Assembly: GCA_947473475.1 (NCBI GenBank)
Contig: CANJBZ010000031.1
Location: 1-43,654, forward strand
Reading direction: 5' to 3'
DNA length: 43,654 nt
Source of the DNA: Alphaproteobacteria bacterium
Lineage (GTDB): Bacteria; Pseudomonadota; Alphaproteobacteria; Micropepsales; Micropepsaceae
In this document: one piece after another, positions 8,319 through 17,620 of the stretch
Layout: every line of letters starts with the position of its first letter
Numbering within the stretch: position 1 is the first letter of the stretch
The notes under the pieces: generated by a model
What the model was told of the DNA's origin: nothing
What the model saw: only the letters and a program-made list of their open reading frames with translations
The model's database searches: none
Program-made: the position numbers and the translations under genes

Positions 8319-10115
8319 GTGCCGGCTGATCCACTTTCCATTCTGAAGGCAGTCTACGGCTACGATTCCTTTCGCGACCGGCAGCGCGAGATCATCGATC
8401 ATGTGATCGCGGGCAACCACGCCTTTGTCTTGATGCCGACGGGCGGCGGGAAATCGCTCTGTTACCAAATTCCCGCATTGGTCCGCCCCGGCATGGGCCT
8501 CATCGTTTCCCCCTTGATTGCGCTGATGGAAGATCAGGTGGCCGCGCTCCGGCAGGCGGGCATCAAAGCGGCGGCGCTCAATTCGCGGATTTGGGGTGCG
8601 GAAAAGGAATTGCTCTGGAACGACATCGAGCGGGGCGATCTGGAACTTCTGTACATGGCGCCGGAAACGCTTTTGAAGCCGGAAACGCTCAGCCGGCTGA
8701 AATCCATGCGGCTTTCGCTGATCGCGGTCGACGAAGCTCATTGTCTTTCGCAATGGGGACACGATTTCCGTCCCGAATATCGCGCGCTCGATTGTCTTGC
8801 CGACGTTTTCCCTGACGTGCCGCGCCTTGCGCTCACCGCGACGGCGGATGCGCCGACCAGGACAGAGATCGTCGAGCATCTGATGCTCGGCGAAGAAAAC
8901 AGTTTCATCGCCGGCTTCGACCGGCCGAACATCCGTTATGCCGTTGCGGAAAAAATGAACACCACGCAGCAGATCCTGCGTTTTCTCGCGCCGCGCAAAG
9001 GCGAGAGCGGCATCGTCTATTGCCTGTCCAAGCGCAAAACGGATGAGGTCGCCATTACCCTGAGCGAGCACGGGTTTACCGCGCTGCCTTATCACGCGGG
9101 TATGGAGATGAAGGCGCGCGCGCAAAATCAGCGGCGCTTTCAGCTCGACCAAGGCGTGATTATGGTTGCCACCATCGCTTTCGGGATGGGCATCGACAAA
9201 CCCGATGTGCGGTTTGTGCTGCATGCCGATCTGCCCTCAAGCATCGAAGCCTATTATCAGGAAACCGGCCGCGCCGGGCGCGACGGCCTGCCGGCCGAAA
9301 CGCTGATGCTTTACGGCGCGGAAGACATCGCCTTGCGCCGCCGCTTCATCGACGAGTCGGAAGCCCCCGAAGCGCGCAAGCGCGTGGAGCATCACAAGCT
9401 GAATGCGCTGCTCGGTTTTGCCGAATCCTGTACCTGCCGCCGCCAGATGCTTCTGCGCTATTTCGGCGATGATTGTTCGCCTTGCGGCAATTGCGACGTG
9501 TGCCTCGATCCACCGGATATGTTCGACGGCACCGTGGTGGCCCAGAAGCTACTGTCCTGCATTTATCGCACGGGGGAACGTTTCGGGCAGACGCATGTGA
9601 TTTCCGTGCTGTTGGGCGCTACCGATGCGCGTGTCGAAAGTCTTGGCCACGACAAGCTTTCCACCTTCGGTATCGGCAAGGAGTACGACCGCAACACGTG
9701 GCGCTCCTTTGTCCGTCAACTCTTGGGGCGCGGTCTGATTGGCGTGGCTGCGACGGAGGGCGGCGGCTTGTCCATCTCGCCCGAGGGTCGCCAGTTCCTG
9801 CGCGACAAACCGGCGTTGAACTTACGCGTGTTCAAGCGCGCCAAGGGACGGCGTACATCCTCTGGCAGCGAAGCGACGCAGGAACTACCTGCCGCCAATC
9901 GGGCGCTTTTCGAGAAGCTGCGCGCGCGGCGGATGGAATTGGCGAAAGCGCAGAACGTGCCGCCTTACGTCATCTTTCACGACAGGACACTCGCGGAAAT
10001 GGCCGCACGGCAGCCGGAGTCGTTGGACGAACTCGCGACCATACCGGGCGTCGGTCAGGCCAAACTCGCGCGCTATGGCGATGCGTTCTTGCGCGTCATC
10101 AACGGCCCCGCGTAA
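8319..10115 (+). CDS. recQ: ATP-dependent DNA helicase RecQ
   Basis: The protein has 598 residues, and the start is GTG at 8319, preceded by GGAGG at 8310-8314. It is a 3'-5' helicase of recombination and fork repair. The order of parts is normal: SF2 helicase core with TGGGKS (41-46) and DEAH (138-141, then CLSQWGHDFRPEY), second RecA domain with YYQETGRAGRDG, a zinc-binding segment with four cysteines (CTCRRQ, then CGNCDVC), a winged-helix RQC domain, and a C-terminal HRDC domain ending LATIPGVGQAKLARYG. It matches the usual bacterial length of about 600. It converges on the cytochrome gene with only 24 bases between stops. Confidence 0.96.
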   Translation: MPADPLSILKAVYGYDSFRDRQREIIDHVIAGNHAFVLMPTGGGKSLCYQIPALVRPGMGLIVSPLIALMEDQVAALRQAGIKAAALNSRIWGAEKELLWNDIERGDLELLYMAPETLLKPETLSRLKSMRLSLIAVDEAHCLSQWGHDFRPEYRALDCLADVFPDVPRLALTATADAPTRTEIVEHLMLGEENSFIAGFDRPNIRYAVAEKMNTTQQILRFLAPRKGESGIVYCLSKRKTDEVAITLSEHGFTALPYHAGMEMKARAQNQRRFQLDQGVIMVATIAFGMGIDKPDVRFVLHADLPSSIEAYYQETGRAGRDGLPAETLMLYGAEDIALRRRFIDESEAPEARKRVEHHKLNALLGFAESCTCRRQMLLRYFGDDCSPCGNCDVCLDPPDMFDGTVVAQKLLSCIYRTGERFGQTHVISVLLGATDARVESLGHDKLSTFGIGKEYDRNTWRSFVRQLLGRGLIGVAATEGGGLSISPEGRQFLRDKPALNLRVFKRAKGRRTSSGSEATQELPAANRALFEKLRARRMELAKAQNVPPYVIFHDRTLAEMAARQPESLDELATIPGVGQAKLARYGDAFLRVINGPA

Positions 10116-10139
10116 CGGAGAGACTTGGCTGGTCCGCGC

Positions 10140-11033
10140 TTAGGGCGTCTTCGATGCCAGATAGGCCGCTACCGCCACCATTTCGCGGTCGGACAATTTG
10201 GCGACGATCGGTTTCATGATCGCCACGGCCTTGTCTTTACGCGCGCCGGTCTGCATGTCCTTCAACTGGCGGATCATGTACAGCGAGTGCTGTCCGGCGA
10301 GGCGTGGCACATCGCCTTTGCCTTTAAAACCGACGCCGTGGCACGTGCCGCACGCACCGTCATTTGCAACTTTCTCACCGAGCGCCATGTCTTCGGCGTT
10401 GACGTACTGCACAAAGCCGCCGTCGATCTGATCGCGGGCGCGCACGAGGTCGTCGTTCTCTGCCACTTCAACGACCATGCCGGCAGGCAGCGGCTCCATG
10501 CCGCCGTCCGGCGCATGGTAGCGGAAGCCGCCGCCCCCAAACGGCGCGGGCCCCTTCGGCACTTCGTTGCCGATGACAGTCTTCACCCATTTCTGGCGAT
10601 CGGGCCCGATGGCCGCGAAATATTCCGCCGCTTCCTTGATGTCCTTTTCGCTGGCCAGCTTGGCGGCCTGAACCATGCGGCCCGTGCGCACGTCGGCACG
10701 GTCGCCGTCGCGGAACGCATGTACCTGTTCGATGATGTAATTGGCGGACAGGCCCGACAAAGCCGCCGATTCCGGATGCGAACCGCCATTGGCAAGGTGG
10801 CACTGCATGCACGGCAGCGGCTTACCCTTGGCGACCACTTCGGGCATACGCGGAAGGCCCGTGTAGGTGGTGGCGATCAGCGCCTGATTGACGGGTTTGC
10901 CTGGCGCCAACGCATCGGCATTGGGGGTGCCGGGCGGCGGCTCCGACGGATAGGCCCAACTCAGGCTGTTCTCGGCGGCGTAAACACCAACCGGCGCGGT
11001 CGCCAGCAACAGAATCCCGAGCAGTTTGCGCAT
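10140..11033 (-). CDS. Secreted dihaem cytochrome c
   Basis: The start at 11033 was chosen because it opens a signal peptide (MRKLLGILLLATAPVGVYAA). An in-frame extension to 11069 would add 12 unlikely residues. The mature protein, about 275 residues, has two haem-attachment motifs, CMQCH in the N-terminal domain and CGTCH in the C-terminal domain. The second domain (GKGDVPRLAGQHSLYMIRQLKDMQTGARK) resembles class I cytochromes of the c4/c553 type, with a Met in the expected axial region (AIMKPIVAKLSD). Such proteins carry electrons in the periplasm to oxidases or from dehydrogenases. No dehydrogenase gene is adjacent, so the redox partner is unknown. Confidence 0.9.
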   Translation of the reverse strand: MRKLLGILLLATAPVGVYAAENSLSWAYPSEPPPGTPNADALAPGKPVNQALIATTYTGLPRMPEVVAKGKPLPCMQCHLANGGSHPESAALSGLSANYIIEQVHAFRDGDRADVRTGRMVQAAKLASEKDIKEAAEYFAAIGPDRQKWVKTVIGNEVPKGPAPFGGGGFRYHAPDGGMEPLPAGMVVEVAENDDLVRARDQIDGGFVQYVNAEDMALGEKVANDGACGTCHGVGFKGKGDVPRLAGQHSLYMIRQLKDMQTGARKDKAVAIMKPIVAKLSDREMVAVAAYLASKTP

Positions 11034-11196
11034 CCCAATCCCCGTTATCTTATGGGCCGAACTTAGCACCTTCGCTTAATGGCATCCGCGCGGGCTGGCT
11101 AGGGGTGGCGACGCATTTTGAATTTCAGGCGGCGCTCTTCTTATGGGGCTTGGATGGGCACCCCTCCCCCGTTGCGCAGGAGAGGAGCTTGCCGTG

Positions 11197-11682
11197 CTAG
11201 TGCAGGCCGACGCGGGCGACTTTGTCTTTATAATCCTTCTTCGGATCGAACCCGAGCATCATCTTGACGCCCGCGATCCAACTCGGCGCATCCCAAATCT
11301 GCGCCTCTTCCGGATCGAACCGCAACAAAGCCAGCTTGGGGTCGTCCTTCCCGCCGTCGTACCAAGCCGCAACATAACGGTTCCACAACCGGTCCACGAC
11401 GGCCCGGTCGGTATCGACCTGCAGCGTGCCATGTACGGAGGCAAACAAATCATTGCCCTTCGACACGAACGTCGCAATGGCGCGCACAGAACCGTCGATG
11501 TTCTGCACCAACTCGTTCTCCCTGGAGGTGAAAAACCAGATCGGGCCGCGGTCGTCGTGCTCGAACTGCGCCGTCATCGGCCGTGTATGGCTGTCATCGA
11601 CGCCACTGATACCCAGCATCACCGTCATGTCGGATTTCAGGGCTTTCCAGAACTTCTCTTCCAATTCGGCCGGTGTGGTCAT
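11197..11682 (-). CDS. Pyridoxamine 5'-phosphate oxidase-fold general stress protein
   Basis: This 161-residue split-barrel flavin-binding protein is of the general stress protein 26 type. Recognisable segments are ELEEKFWKALKSDMTVMLGI, SRPMTA-like HTRPMTAQF, PIWFFTSRENELVQNI, and VDRLWNRYVAAWYDGGKDDP near residue 100-120. Family members bind FMN or F420 and are mostly of unknown substrate. The true biosynthetic oxidase PdxH is longer and carries phosphate-binding arginines not obvious here. A GGAG lies six bases before the ATG at 11682. It lies downstream of the SNF2 gene's 75-base-distant stop only in map terms, being on the same strand with its own start signal. Confidence 0.85.
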   Translation of the reverse strand: MTTPAELEEKFWKALKSDMTVMLGISGVDDSHTRPMTAQFEHDDRGPIWFFTSRENELVQNIDGSVRAIATFVSKGNDLFASVHGTLQVDTDRAVVDRLWNRYVAAWYDGGKDDPKLALLRFDPEEAQIWDAPSWIAGVKMMLGFDPKKDYKDKVARVGLH

Positions 11683-11757
11683 GGTATCTCCGCTCTTGTT
11701 CCAGCGGAAACGGCGGGTACCCCGCTAAGTTCCACGGCGCCCGCTTTCGCCGGGCAT

Positions 11758-14700
11758 CTATTCGTCGAACAGCATACGCACATCCGCCTCCGTCAGAGCC
11801 GAGCCGATAGTTCCGTCGCTGCTAAACAAGCCGTCAGCGAGAGCGCGCTTACGCGCTTTGAGTGCATCCATCTTCTCTTCGATCGATCCTTCGGCCACCA
11901 GCCGATAGACGAAGACCGGCTTGTCCTGCCCGATACGATGGGCGCGGTCGATGGCCTGTTCCTCAACCGCCGGGTTCCACCAGGGATCGAAAATAATCAC
12001 CGTGTCTGCCGCTGTCAGGTTAAGTCCAACACCACCGGCTTTAAGGCTGATGAGGAAGATATCGGCGACGCCGGTCTGGAAAGCATTGATGGCGCTTTTT
12101 CGGTCGGTGGTCCGTCCCGTCAGCAGCTCGTAACGGATGTGCGCCGCATCCAAGCGCACGCGGATGAGATCGATCATCGAGGTGAACTGCGAAAAGACGA
12201 TGATCTTTCGCCCTTCGCTCAACAGTTCCAGCACCATTTCCATCAGGCGGTCGAGCTTGGCGGAAGGCCGCGCAACCCTGTCTTTGAGTTTCAGGAGAGC
12301 AGGATCGCAACAGGTCTGCCGCAACCTGAGCAGCGCCTCCAACACGACGATATGGCTTTTTGCCAGACCGCGTTCCTGAATCGCCTTGCGGACCTTATCG
12401 GACATCGACAAGCGGATGGAATCGTAGAGGTCGCGCTGACTTCCCTCCAGCGATACACGCTCCACAATTTCTGTTTTCGGCGGAAGCTCGGCGGCGACTT
12501 CCGCTTTTGTCCGGCGTAGAAGAAACGGCTTCACGCGCCGGGCCAATGCCACCGAGCGCGCGGCGTCGCCATGCTTCTCGATCGGGTTACGCCACCGGCG
12601 GGCGAATTCCGTCTTATCGCCAAGATATCCGGGATTGACGAAATTCATGATCGACCACAGCTCTCCCAGATGATTTTCCATCGGGGTTCCGGTCAAGCAA
12701 AAGCGGTGTCTTGCCTTGATGCCGCGCAGCAAACGGCTTGTTGCGGCATTCGGATTTTTGACGGTCTGCGCCTCGTCCAGAATAACCATGTGCCAATCCT
12801 GCGTCAGCAATATTTCCTGATCGCGCGCGATCAGCGGATAGGTGCTCAGCACCACATCATGCTCGCCAATGAGGGAGAAATTCTGCTTGCGGGCGGCGCC
12901 TTGCAGCACCAGTACCTTCAGATCCGGCACGAACTTTCGCGCCTCGTCGACCCAATTGGTCATCAGGCTTGTCGGCGCCACCACAAGCGAGGGCCTGTCG
13001 AGATGACCGCGCGCCTTCTCCAATGCCAGCAGCGCCAAAACTTGGACAGTTTTACCCAGGCCCATATCGTCGGCCAGTACCCCGCCGAGTCCGCTTTCGC
13101 GTAGCAATTCAAGCCACGCAACGCCTTGCCCTTGATACGGGCGAAGTTCGGCGCGGAAGCCATCGGGCAATTGCGGCGCGGTCAAGCCGCGGGTCTGAAG
13201 CAGCTGGCCAAGATGGCGCACCCCGTCCGCACCGCGGAACGTGAAATCTTCCCGCTCATGCTCCAGAAGCGGAACGATATCGGCGCGGGAAAGCCTGATC
13301 TTTCGCGTTGCGTCGAGGAACACCCCGCTCAGCCGCAGATCGTGAAGGGCGAGGATCAGCGGAAGGAAGCGGCTGGCCGCCAGCGCAACATGGCGCCCAT
13401 CGGCAAGCGGCAGAAAAAAGTGCTCGTCCTTTTCGGCGAGTTGTTTGGCCCGGTCCGCGGAGAAATCCGGCGAAACGACAAGCGCGGCGAGAAGCGGAGC
13501 CAAGTCATGCCGTTCGCCCTCGATCTCGACGCCGAGGGTCAGATCGAACCAATCGATTCCGCTGCTTTCAAATTCCGCGTCGAATGTGCCGGACGACTCC
13601 GCCAGCCGATAGGGAAAGCTGTCGTCGATACGAACCTCAAAACCGTCCGCCCGAAGGCGCGCAACGTGTAGATTCAAGAAACTGAGCCAATCGTGCGATT
13701 TGGCAAACGTCAAATCGTGAGCATGATGACCGTCAAGAAAGGGATAAACCGATCGCGCCGCGACGAAGCCGAGATCGGTCAACTGCTTGACCGCGCCCTT
13801 TTCCTTCGAGCGCCGCCGCGCAACGGCATAGATTTGGCCGTCCAGGAACGCCTCGACCGCATTTGCCCTTTCGAAAAGATCGATCTCAATGGGGCCATAG
13901 CGGAAACTCAGACGCGCGAGCGGCATCCGGTCGGGCCTGTCACGATAAAAATACCCGTGGGTGTCCATGCGCACCAGCGTCAGACGCAGAAGGGGGACGG
14001 GATCCTCCTGAATCGGGATCGCGGCTACCGGCGCCGCCGGAAGAAATCCGTGATGCTCGCTCGGCAGCGTCTGGCTTAGACGGCGCGATACTTCCCCAAT
14101 CTGGCTGCGCGGAATGGGGGGCGCCGACAAGAGTTGATAGCTCAAACGCGGCGGCAGCCCCTGCTCCACCGGTCCAACCAAACAATTTTCCACATCGACA
14201 TAGATGGGCGGTTCGTCGTTCAGCGTTATCGTTCCCGCAACCACCAAATGCGGTGCGATCGTTTGCTTGCCGGAATAGCGCCATTCCAGCCGGCCTGTGC
14301 GCGCTTCGCCCCATCGCAGCGGCGGCCGTTCCAGATCCTCCAGCCAATAGGCGCGCCCCGTCTGCACGATTTCCCGAAGGAGCTCCGCTGTGACGGGTTG
14401 ATGGGAAAAATGATTGATATCCAGATGATCGGAAAGCCTGGTGACGATAGCGATGTCGCAATCGCGAAAATATTTCGGCGCATGATCGGCCGAGAAGCGA
14501 TAGCCACTGGGACGTTTGACATCTTTGCCGAATCCGCCGCCCTTCGCGACGCGCGCCGAGAGCAGCGATATGTCCAGGCGTGGCATCCCGCCCCCATGAA
14601 AGGCCGGGCTCAAACGATACAGCAGACGTTGAGTCACGTCGCCGGGATAGTCGTTGCCGCGTGCAGCCGTGCCGATCTTATCGAGCCAGGCGATGACATC

Positions 14701-15105
14701 GTAAGCGAGCGCCGGTGGCTTCTGGGAAGAAACATTGCCCGGCCGGCGATTGTGCGCCGCCGCCACGGGCGCACTCACTGCGCCGTCTCCATTCACGATT
14801 TCGAGCAGCGTTGCGGCGACATGCTTGCAATTCAGGCTTATCGGACAGGAGCAGTCGCCGTCGATGGCAAAGATCGTGTCGCCATCCCAGTCCAAATAGA
14901 TGTCGACTTGGTACGGCGTCCGGTGCGAACCGCGCACGGAGGCACGAATCTCCTGCGACTCCGCATCGATCTTGAGACCGGACACACGGCCCTCCGCTTG
15001 ATACGCACGGGCCTTGGCGAAAGCGGAGCTGCTGAAAAATGCCGCAACCAGCTCCTCGCTCAGCATATCCGAGAGCGCGCCGCGCCGGCCCTTAGCCAAG
15101 GACAT
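11758..15105 (-). CDS. SWIM-domain SNF2-family DEAD/DEAH-box ATPase
   Basis: This 1115-residue protein starts with a SWIM zinc finger (Cys85, Cys87, Cys93, His95 in CSCPISLNCKHVA), followed by a long middle region of about 500 residues without a clear motif. The SNF2 motor begins near residue 620 (ELRPYQGQGVAWL) and has DDMGLGKTVQ (Walker A), LDEAQTVKN (Walker B), LTGTPMENHLGELWSI, and the C-terminal QFTSMIDLI, GGVGLNLTAAD, DPWWNPAVEEQA and RAHRIGQ motifs. These double-stranded DNA translocases act in transcription or repair. Bacterial members with this layout are widespread and poorly studied. The gene is monocistronic. All motor motifs are intact. Confidence 0.93.
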   Translation of the reverse strand: MSLAKGRRGALSDMLSEELVAAFFSSSAFAKARAYQAEGRVSGLKIDAESQEIRASVRGSHRTPYQVDIYLDWDGDTIFAIDGDCSCPISLNCKHVAATLLEIVNGDGAVSAPVAAAHNRRPGNVSSQKPPALAYDVIAWLDKIGTAARGNDYPGDVTQRLLYRLSPAFHGGGMPRLDISLLSARVAKGGGFGKDVKRPSGYRFSADHAPKYFRDCDIAIVTRLSDHLDINHFSHQPVTAELLREIVQTGRAYWLEDLERPPLRWGEARTGRLEWRYSGKQTIAPHLVVAGTITLNDEPPIYVDVENCLVGPVEQGLPPRLSYQLLSAPPIPRSQIGEVSRRLSQTLPSEHHGFLPAAPVAAIPIQEDPVPLLRLTLVRMDTHGYFYRDRPDRMPLARLSFRYGPIEIDLFERANAVEAFLDGQIYAVARRRSKEKGAVKQLTDLGFVAARSVYPFLDGHHAHDLTFAKSHDWLSFLNLHVARLRADGFEVRIDDSFPYRLAESSGTFDAEFESSGIDWFDLTLGVEIEGERHDLAPLLAALVVSPDFSADRAKQLAEKDEHFFLPLADGRHVALAASRFLPLILALHDLRLSGVFLDATRKIRLSRADIVPLLEHEREDFTFRGADGVRHLGQLLQTRGLTAPQLPDGFRAELRPYQGQGVAWLELLRESGLGGVLADDMGLGKTVQVLALLALEKARGHLDRPSLVVAPTSLMTNWVDEARKFVPDLKVLVLQGAARKQNFSLIGEHDVVLSTYPLIARDQEILLTQDWHMVILDEAQTVKNPNAATSRLLRGIKARHRFCLTGTPMENHLGELWSIMNFVNPGYLGDKTEFARRWRNPIEKHGDAARSVALARRVKPFLLRRTKAEVAAELPPKTEIVERVSLEGSQRDLYDSIRLSMSDKVRKAIQERGLAKSHIVVLEALLRLRQTCCDPALLKLKDRVARPSAKLDRLMEMVLELLSEGRKIIVFSQFTSMIDLIRVRLDAAHIRYELLTGRTTDRKSAINAFQTGVADIFLISLKAGGVGLNLTAADTVIIFDPWWNPAVEEQAIDRAHRIGQDKPVFVYRLVAEGSIEEKMDALKARKRALADGLFSSDGTIGSALTEADVRMLFDE

Positions 15106-15276
15106 TTCCGCATCCCCTCACTCTGCCGGCTCTCCTGTCGCCGGAGCAGGCACGATGCATCAGCGAGGCAATTTTTCGCCGCACGGTCAAGCAGCGGCAG
15201 GCAATTCGCACAGCGATTTTAACGACGGGGGACGTGTTAAAGCCGCCGGTATCGCCGCGCAGAAAAATTCCAATGG

Positions 15277-15627
15277 TCATTTTCGCAGGATTTTTTCCAT
15301 CGCCTTCCCCTTGGCGAGTTCGTCGATCAGTTTGTCGAGATAGCGGATTTCCCGCATCACGGGTTCCTGAATCTCTTCCACGCGGACGCCGCAGACGACG
15401 CCCGCAATCAGCGAGCGCGCGGGATTCATGCCGGGCGCCTGGGCGAAGAAATCCTCGAAGGATGTCTTCTTCGTTAGTTGATCGGTCAGCCCATTTGAGC
15501 TGTAGCCGGTCAGCCAGCAAATGACTTCGTCGACCTCTGCTTTGGAGCGCCCCTTCTTTTCCGCTTTCGCGACATAGAGCGGATACACGCTGGCGACGCT
15601 GACCGCGTAAATTCGATGCTTTGTCAT
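15277..15627 (-). CDS. DUF2200 domain-containing protein
   Basis: This 116-residue protein covers the whole of the DUF2200 family: [20 protein letters not shown] at the N-terminus, [14 protein letters not shown] in the middle, and the C-terminal half with [15 protein letters not shown] and [20 protein letters not shown]. The function of this family is not known. The sequence is cytoplasmic, with no signal or membrane segment. The ATG at 15627 is preceded by AGAGAG. It is separate from the SNF2 gene (171-base gap holding no gene) and diverges from a broken solute-binding gene. Confidence 0.88.
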   Translation of the reverse strand: MTKHRIYAVSVASVYPLYVAKAEKKGRSKAEVDEVICWLTGYSSNGLTDQLTKKTSFEDFFAQAPGMNPARSLIAGVVCGVRVEEIQEPVMREIRYLDKLIDELAKGKAMEKILRK

Positions 15628-15659
15628 CTCTCTTCCAAGAGCCCCACTTCGGTAGCCAA

Positions 15660-16197
15660 TCGCAGGAACCTACCTCAGCACGAGCAATCGCGCGTCGCCA
15701 GGTTTGACGTCACCGAGCCCTATCTCACTTTGGACGGCACCTATCGGTAACGCGAGGATTCGCCGTTTCAACTCGTCGCCGATTTGGATCGGAGGCGTTG
15801 CGCATCACAGCGGCGCTGAATTCCGCCTACGATCAGGAACTGTCGAAAATGCTGAAGCACGCCAAGCTGGTGCGTGCGCCGACCTCTTTGGCCGCAATAG
15901 AAATATTCGAGCATGACGGGCTGGAAGCCGCCGCCGGCGTCCGTCAGGCGCTGGTGACCGCACAAAAATCCGCCAAGGGATTTCGCGTTCTACCGGACGC
16001 CTACACCCACATCGACCAAGCCGTGACCATTCCCAAAGGGGCACGACTCCACCCTGCGCTATCTCCAGGCGCTGGTGGCCGAATTGAAGGCGAGCAGCTT
16101 CATCAAAGCCTCCCTCGACCGCAACGGCCAATCGTCGGAGCTGGTGATAGCAAAAAAAAGATTAGCGCGGGAGAACTGCTACGACGAAAAGGGATAA
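15660..16197 (+). pseudogene. Broken family 3 extracellular solute-binding protein gene
   Basis: Three pieces in different frames together give the C-terminal half of an amino-acid type solute-binding protein. Piece one, from about 15690, reads VTEPYLTLDGTYR, then the stop TAA at 15748-15750, then REDSPFQLVADLD. Piece two, after a frame change near 15785, reads NSAYDQELSKMLKHAKLV, RAPTSLAAIEIFE, GLEAAAGVRQALV and IDQAVTIPKG. Piece three, after another frame change near 16043, reads STLRYLQALVAELKAS and ASLDRNGQ. The N-terminal half with the signal peptide is missing. One nonsense codon and two frameshifts mark a dead gene. The exact left end is uncertain. Confidence 0.75.
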
Positions 16198-16203
16198 TTA
16201 CGA

Positions 16204-16638
16204 TCACCGCTTGAGGAGCCCGATCTCTACAATAAGTTTCCGTAATTGCTCGGGCGTTATTTTACACTCCCACACCTCGATAATTTTCCAACCCTGGCTT
16301 TCCAGCGTTGCCTTTACACGCAAATCACGTTGACGATTGCCTCTAAGCTTAGGCACCCAAAAATCCAATCTAGATTTGGGCATTCTGGCAAGTCGGCAAT
16401 CCGGATCTGGATGCTGATGCCAAAAACAACCGTGAATAAAGATTAGAAGCCTACGACTGCGGAATACTAAGTCTGGCTTCCCTGACAATCCCTTTCCCTG
16501 CAAACGATAACGTAAGCCTGCGGCATGGAGCGCTCTTCTGACGCGTAACTCTGGCCGCGTATCTTTGCCTCGAACAAGCGCCATCTGAGCACTTCTGGCA
16601 GCATCGGGTTTACTCGTCTTCGACACCAACTGCCTCAT
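16204..16638 (-). CDS. vsr: Very short patch repair endonuclease Vsr
   Basis: This protein of about 144 residues nicks DNA at T:G mismatches that arise when 5-methylcytosine deaminates, and so protects sites methylated by the neighbouring methyltransferase. Family marks are SAQMALVRGKDTRPELRVRR near the N-terminus, SGKPDLVF with the catalytic Asp, and FIHGCFWHQHP with the metal and DNA-binding His residues, then KLRGNRQRD and a closing GWKIIEVWECKI. The Met at 16638 gives the normal Vsr length. The frame stays open to 16797, but that extra part is the restriction gene read in another frame. It overlaps the end of the nuclease gene by 29 bases, implying coupled translation in a three-gene operon. 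Confidence 0.9.
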   Translation of the reverse strand: MRQLVSKTSKPDAARSAQMALVRGKDTRPELRVRRALHAAGLRYRLQGKGLSGKPDLVFRSRRLLIFIHGCFWHQHPDPDCRLARMPKSRLDFWVPKLRGNRQRDLRVKATLESQGWKIIEVWECKITPEQLRKLIVEIGLLKR

Positions 16639-17554
16639 CGGTTTCTGGACCTGCGGCGCTCTCTCCCACTGGAGGTACATCCTGATCGGCGCGAGGAGGA
16701 TCATCCTGTCGAAAACCGGCCAGCATCTCTTCAAGAAGGGCGGCATGGTCGCGACGAGGGCGCACACGTTCGAGCGTAGCTTCGATGCGGCGAGCAATTT
16801 CGTTCGGCGTCAGCGAGTCAACCAAACGTTTGTCCAGAGCCCATTGGCGCCCCGGATGAACGACATCCCAGGGTGACCGCTTATTAGAGCGCGTGGAGGC
16901 TGCGTCCCCATGCTTACTCATTCCCCAGCATGCCTTAGTTTCGGAATTCCAGATGGGCCAGAATGTGCGAATGAGATGTTTTTCAGCAACCAATTGAGCG
17001 TTGGTAGAGCAAACAAGCCTGCGGCACGTAAAGTCGGACACACGCAGGGACATATCGGGTGGCATCCTAACCGAAGAAGCCTCAGCAGTAGCAATCGTCC
17101 CGGCATGCTCCATGAGGCGCCCGGTGAGTTTCGGTCCTTGCTCTCGCGTTGTACTCCCATCATCCTTTGCTGGGTCGGCCTTGCCGACGTAGATAGGCGT
17201 TTCTGATCCACTTATCCCCGCATAAAGCCTGTGCTGACCACGATAATAAATGGCGTAAACGCCTGAGCCGTAGGCCGGAGGTACGTCCGCGAGGGGAACG
17301 AGCGGCTGAGCCAAGAGCGCGATTGAAACCGTTCGTCCAACTACCTTCGGATCAGCAGGATCGAAAGTCGATCTTGGCATTCGTATTGAGTCTGTAGCCG
17401 AACGTGCAGCTTCGAGAGCATCAGCGTGCGCGGCGAGACCTTCTCGGATACGGCGCACTATCGCCGGCGACGGATTACTGCCGACAGTTTCTAAAACCAC
17501 TGCTAGTGCTGTCTCGAGTGCCTTAATTGCTGCGCGATCTGGTGCGATAGCCAT
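16610..17554 (-). CDS. Eco29kI-family GIY-YIG type II restriction endonuclease
   Basis: The protein has 314 residues. The GIY-YIG nuclease core is complete: GSGVYAIYY and PIYVGKA form the two name-giving strands, GRLMEHA carries the catalytic Arg and His with the Eco29kI spacing, and the metal-binding Glu lies in LVAEKHLIRTFWPIWN. RSPWDVVHPGR follows, as in the Eco29kI family. The first 85 residues and the acidic tail (ETDEAVGVEDE) are variable. Eco29kI cuts CCGCGG, and the specificity here may be the same or related, which is inference. It lies 66 bases downstream of the methyltransferase gene. GGGGGAG stands before the ATG at 17554. Base composition of the cassette is visibly less GC-rich than its flanks. 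Confidence 0.88.
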   Translation of the reverse strand: MAIAPDRAAIKALETALAVVLETVGSNPSPAIVRRIREGLAAHADALEAARSATDSIRMPRSTFDPADPKVVGRTVSIALLAQPLVPLADVPPAYGSGVYAIYYRGQHRLYAGISGSETPIYVGKADPAKDDGSTTREQGPKLTGRLMEHAGTIATAEASSVRMPPDMSLRVSDFTCRRLVCSTNAQLVAEKHLIRTFWPIWNSETKACWGMSKHGDAASTRSNKRSPWDVVHPGRQWALDKRLVDSLTPNEIARRIEATLERVRPRRDHAALLEEMLAGFRQDDPPRADQDVPPVGESAAGPETDEAVGVEDE

Positions 17555-17620
17555 AGCTCCCCCCTTGGTCGTCGACCCGAGGTTTATCGCCCGCGACTCG
17601 CCTATTCGACCTTAGGAAAT

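Noticed and set aside
7170-9224. 684-codon open frame on the minus strand under the binding-protein and recQ genes
   Set aside because: It is a mirror of codon bias in the opposite genes, with no domain and no start signal, and it crosses two unrelated genes.
11143-12519. 458-codon + strand frame opposite the stress protein and SNF2 genes
   Set aside because: It runs through two genes of the other strand and has no recognisable motif.
16639-16797. Longer form of Vsr with 53 extra N-terminal residues
   Set aside because: The extra part lies wholly inside the nuclease gene in another frame and is unlike any Vsr. The Met at 16638 gives the family length.
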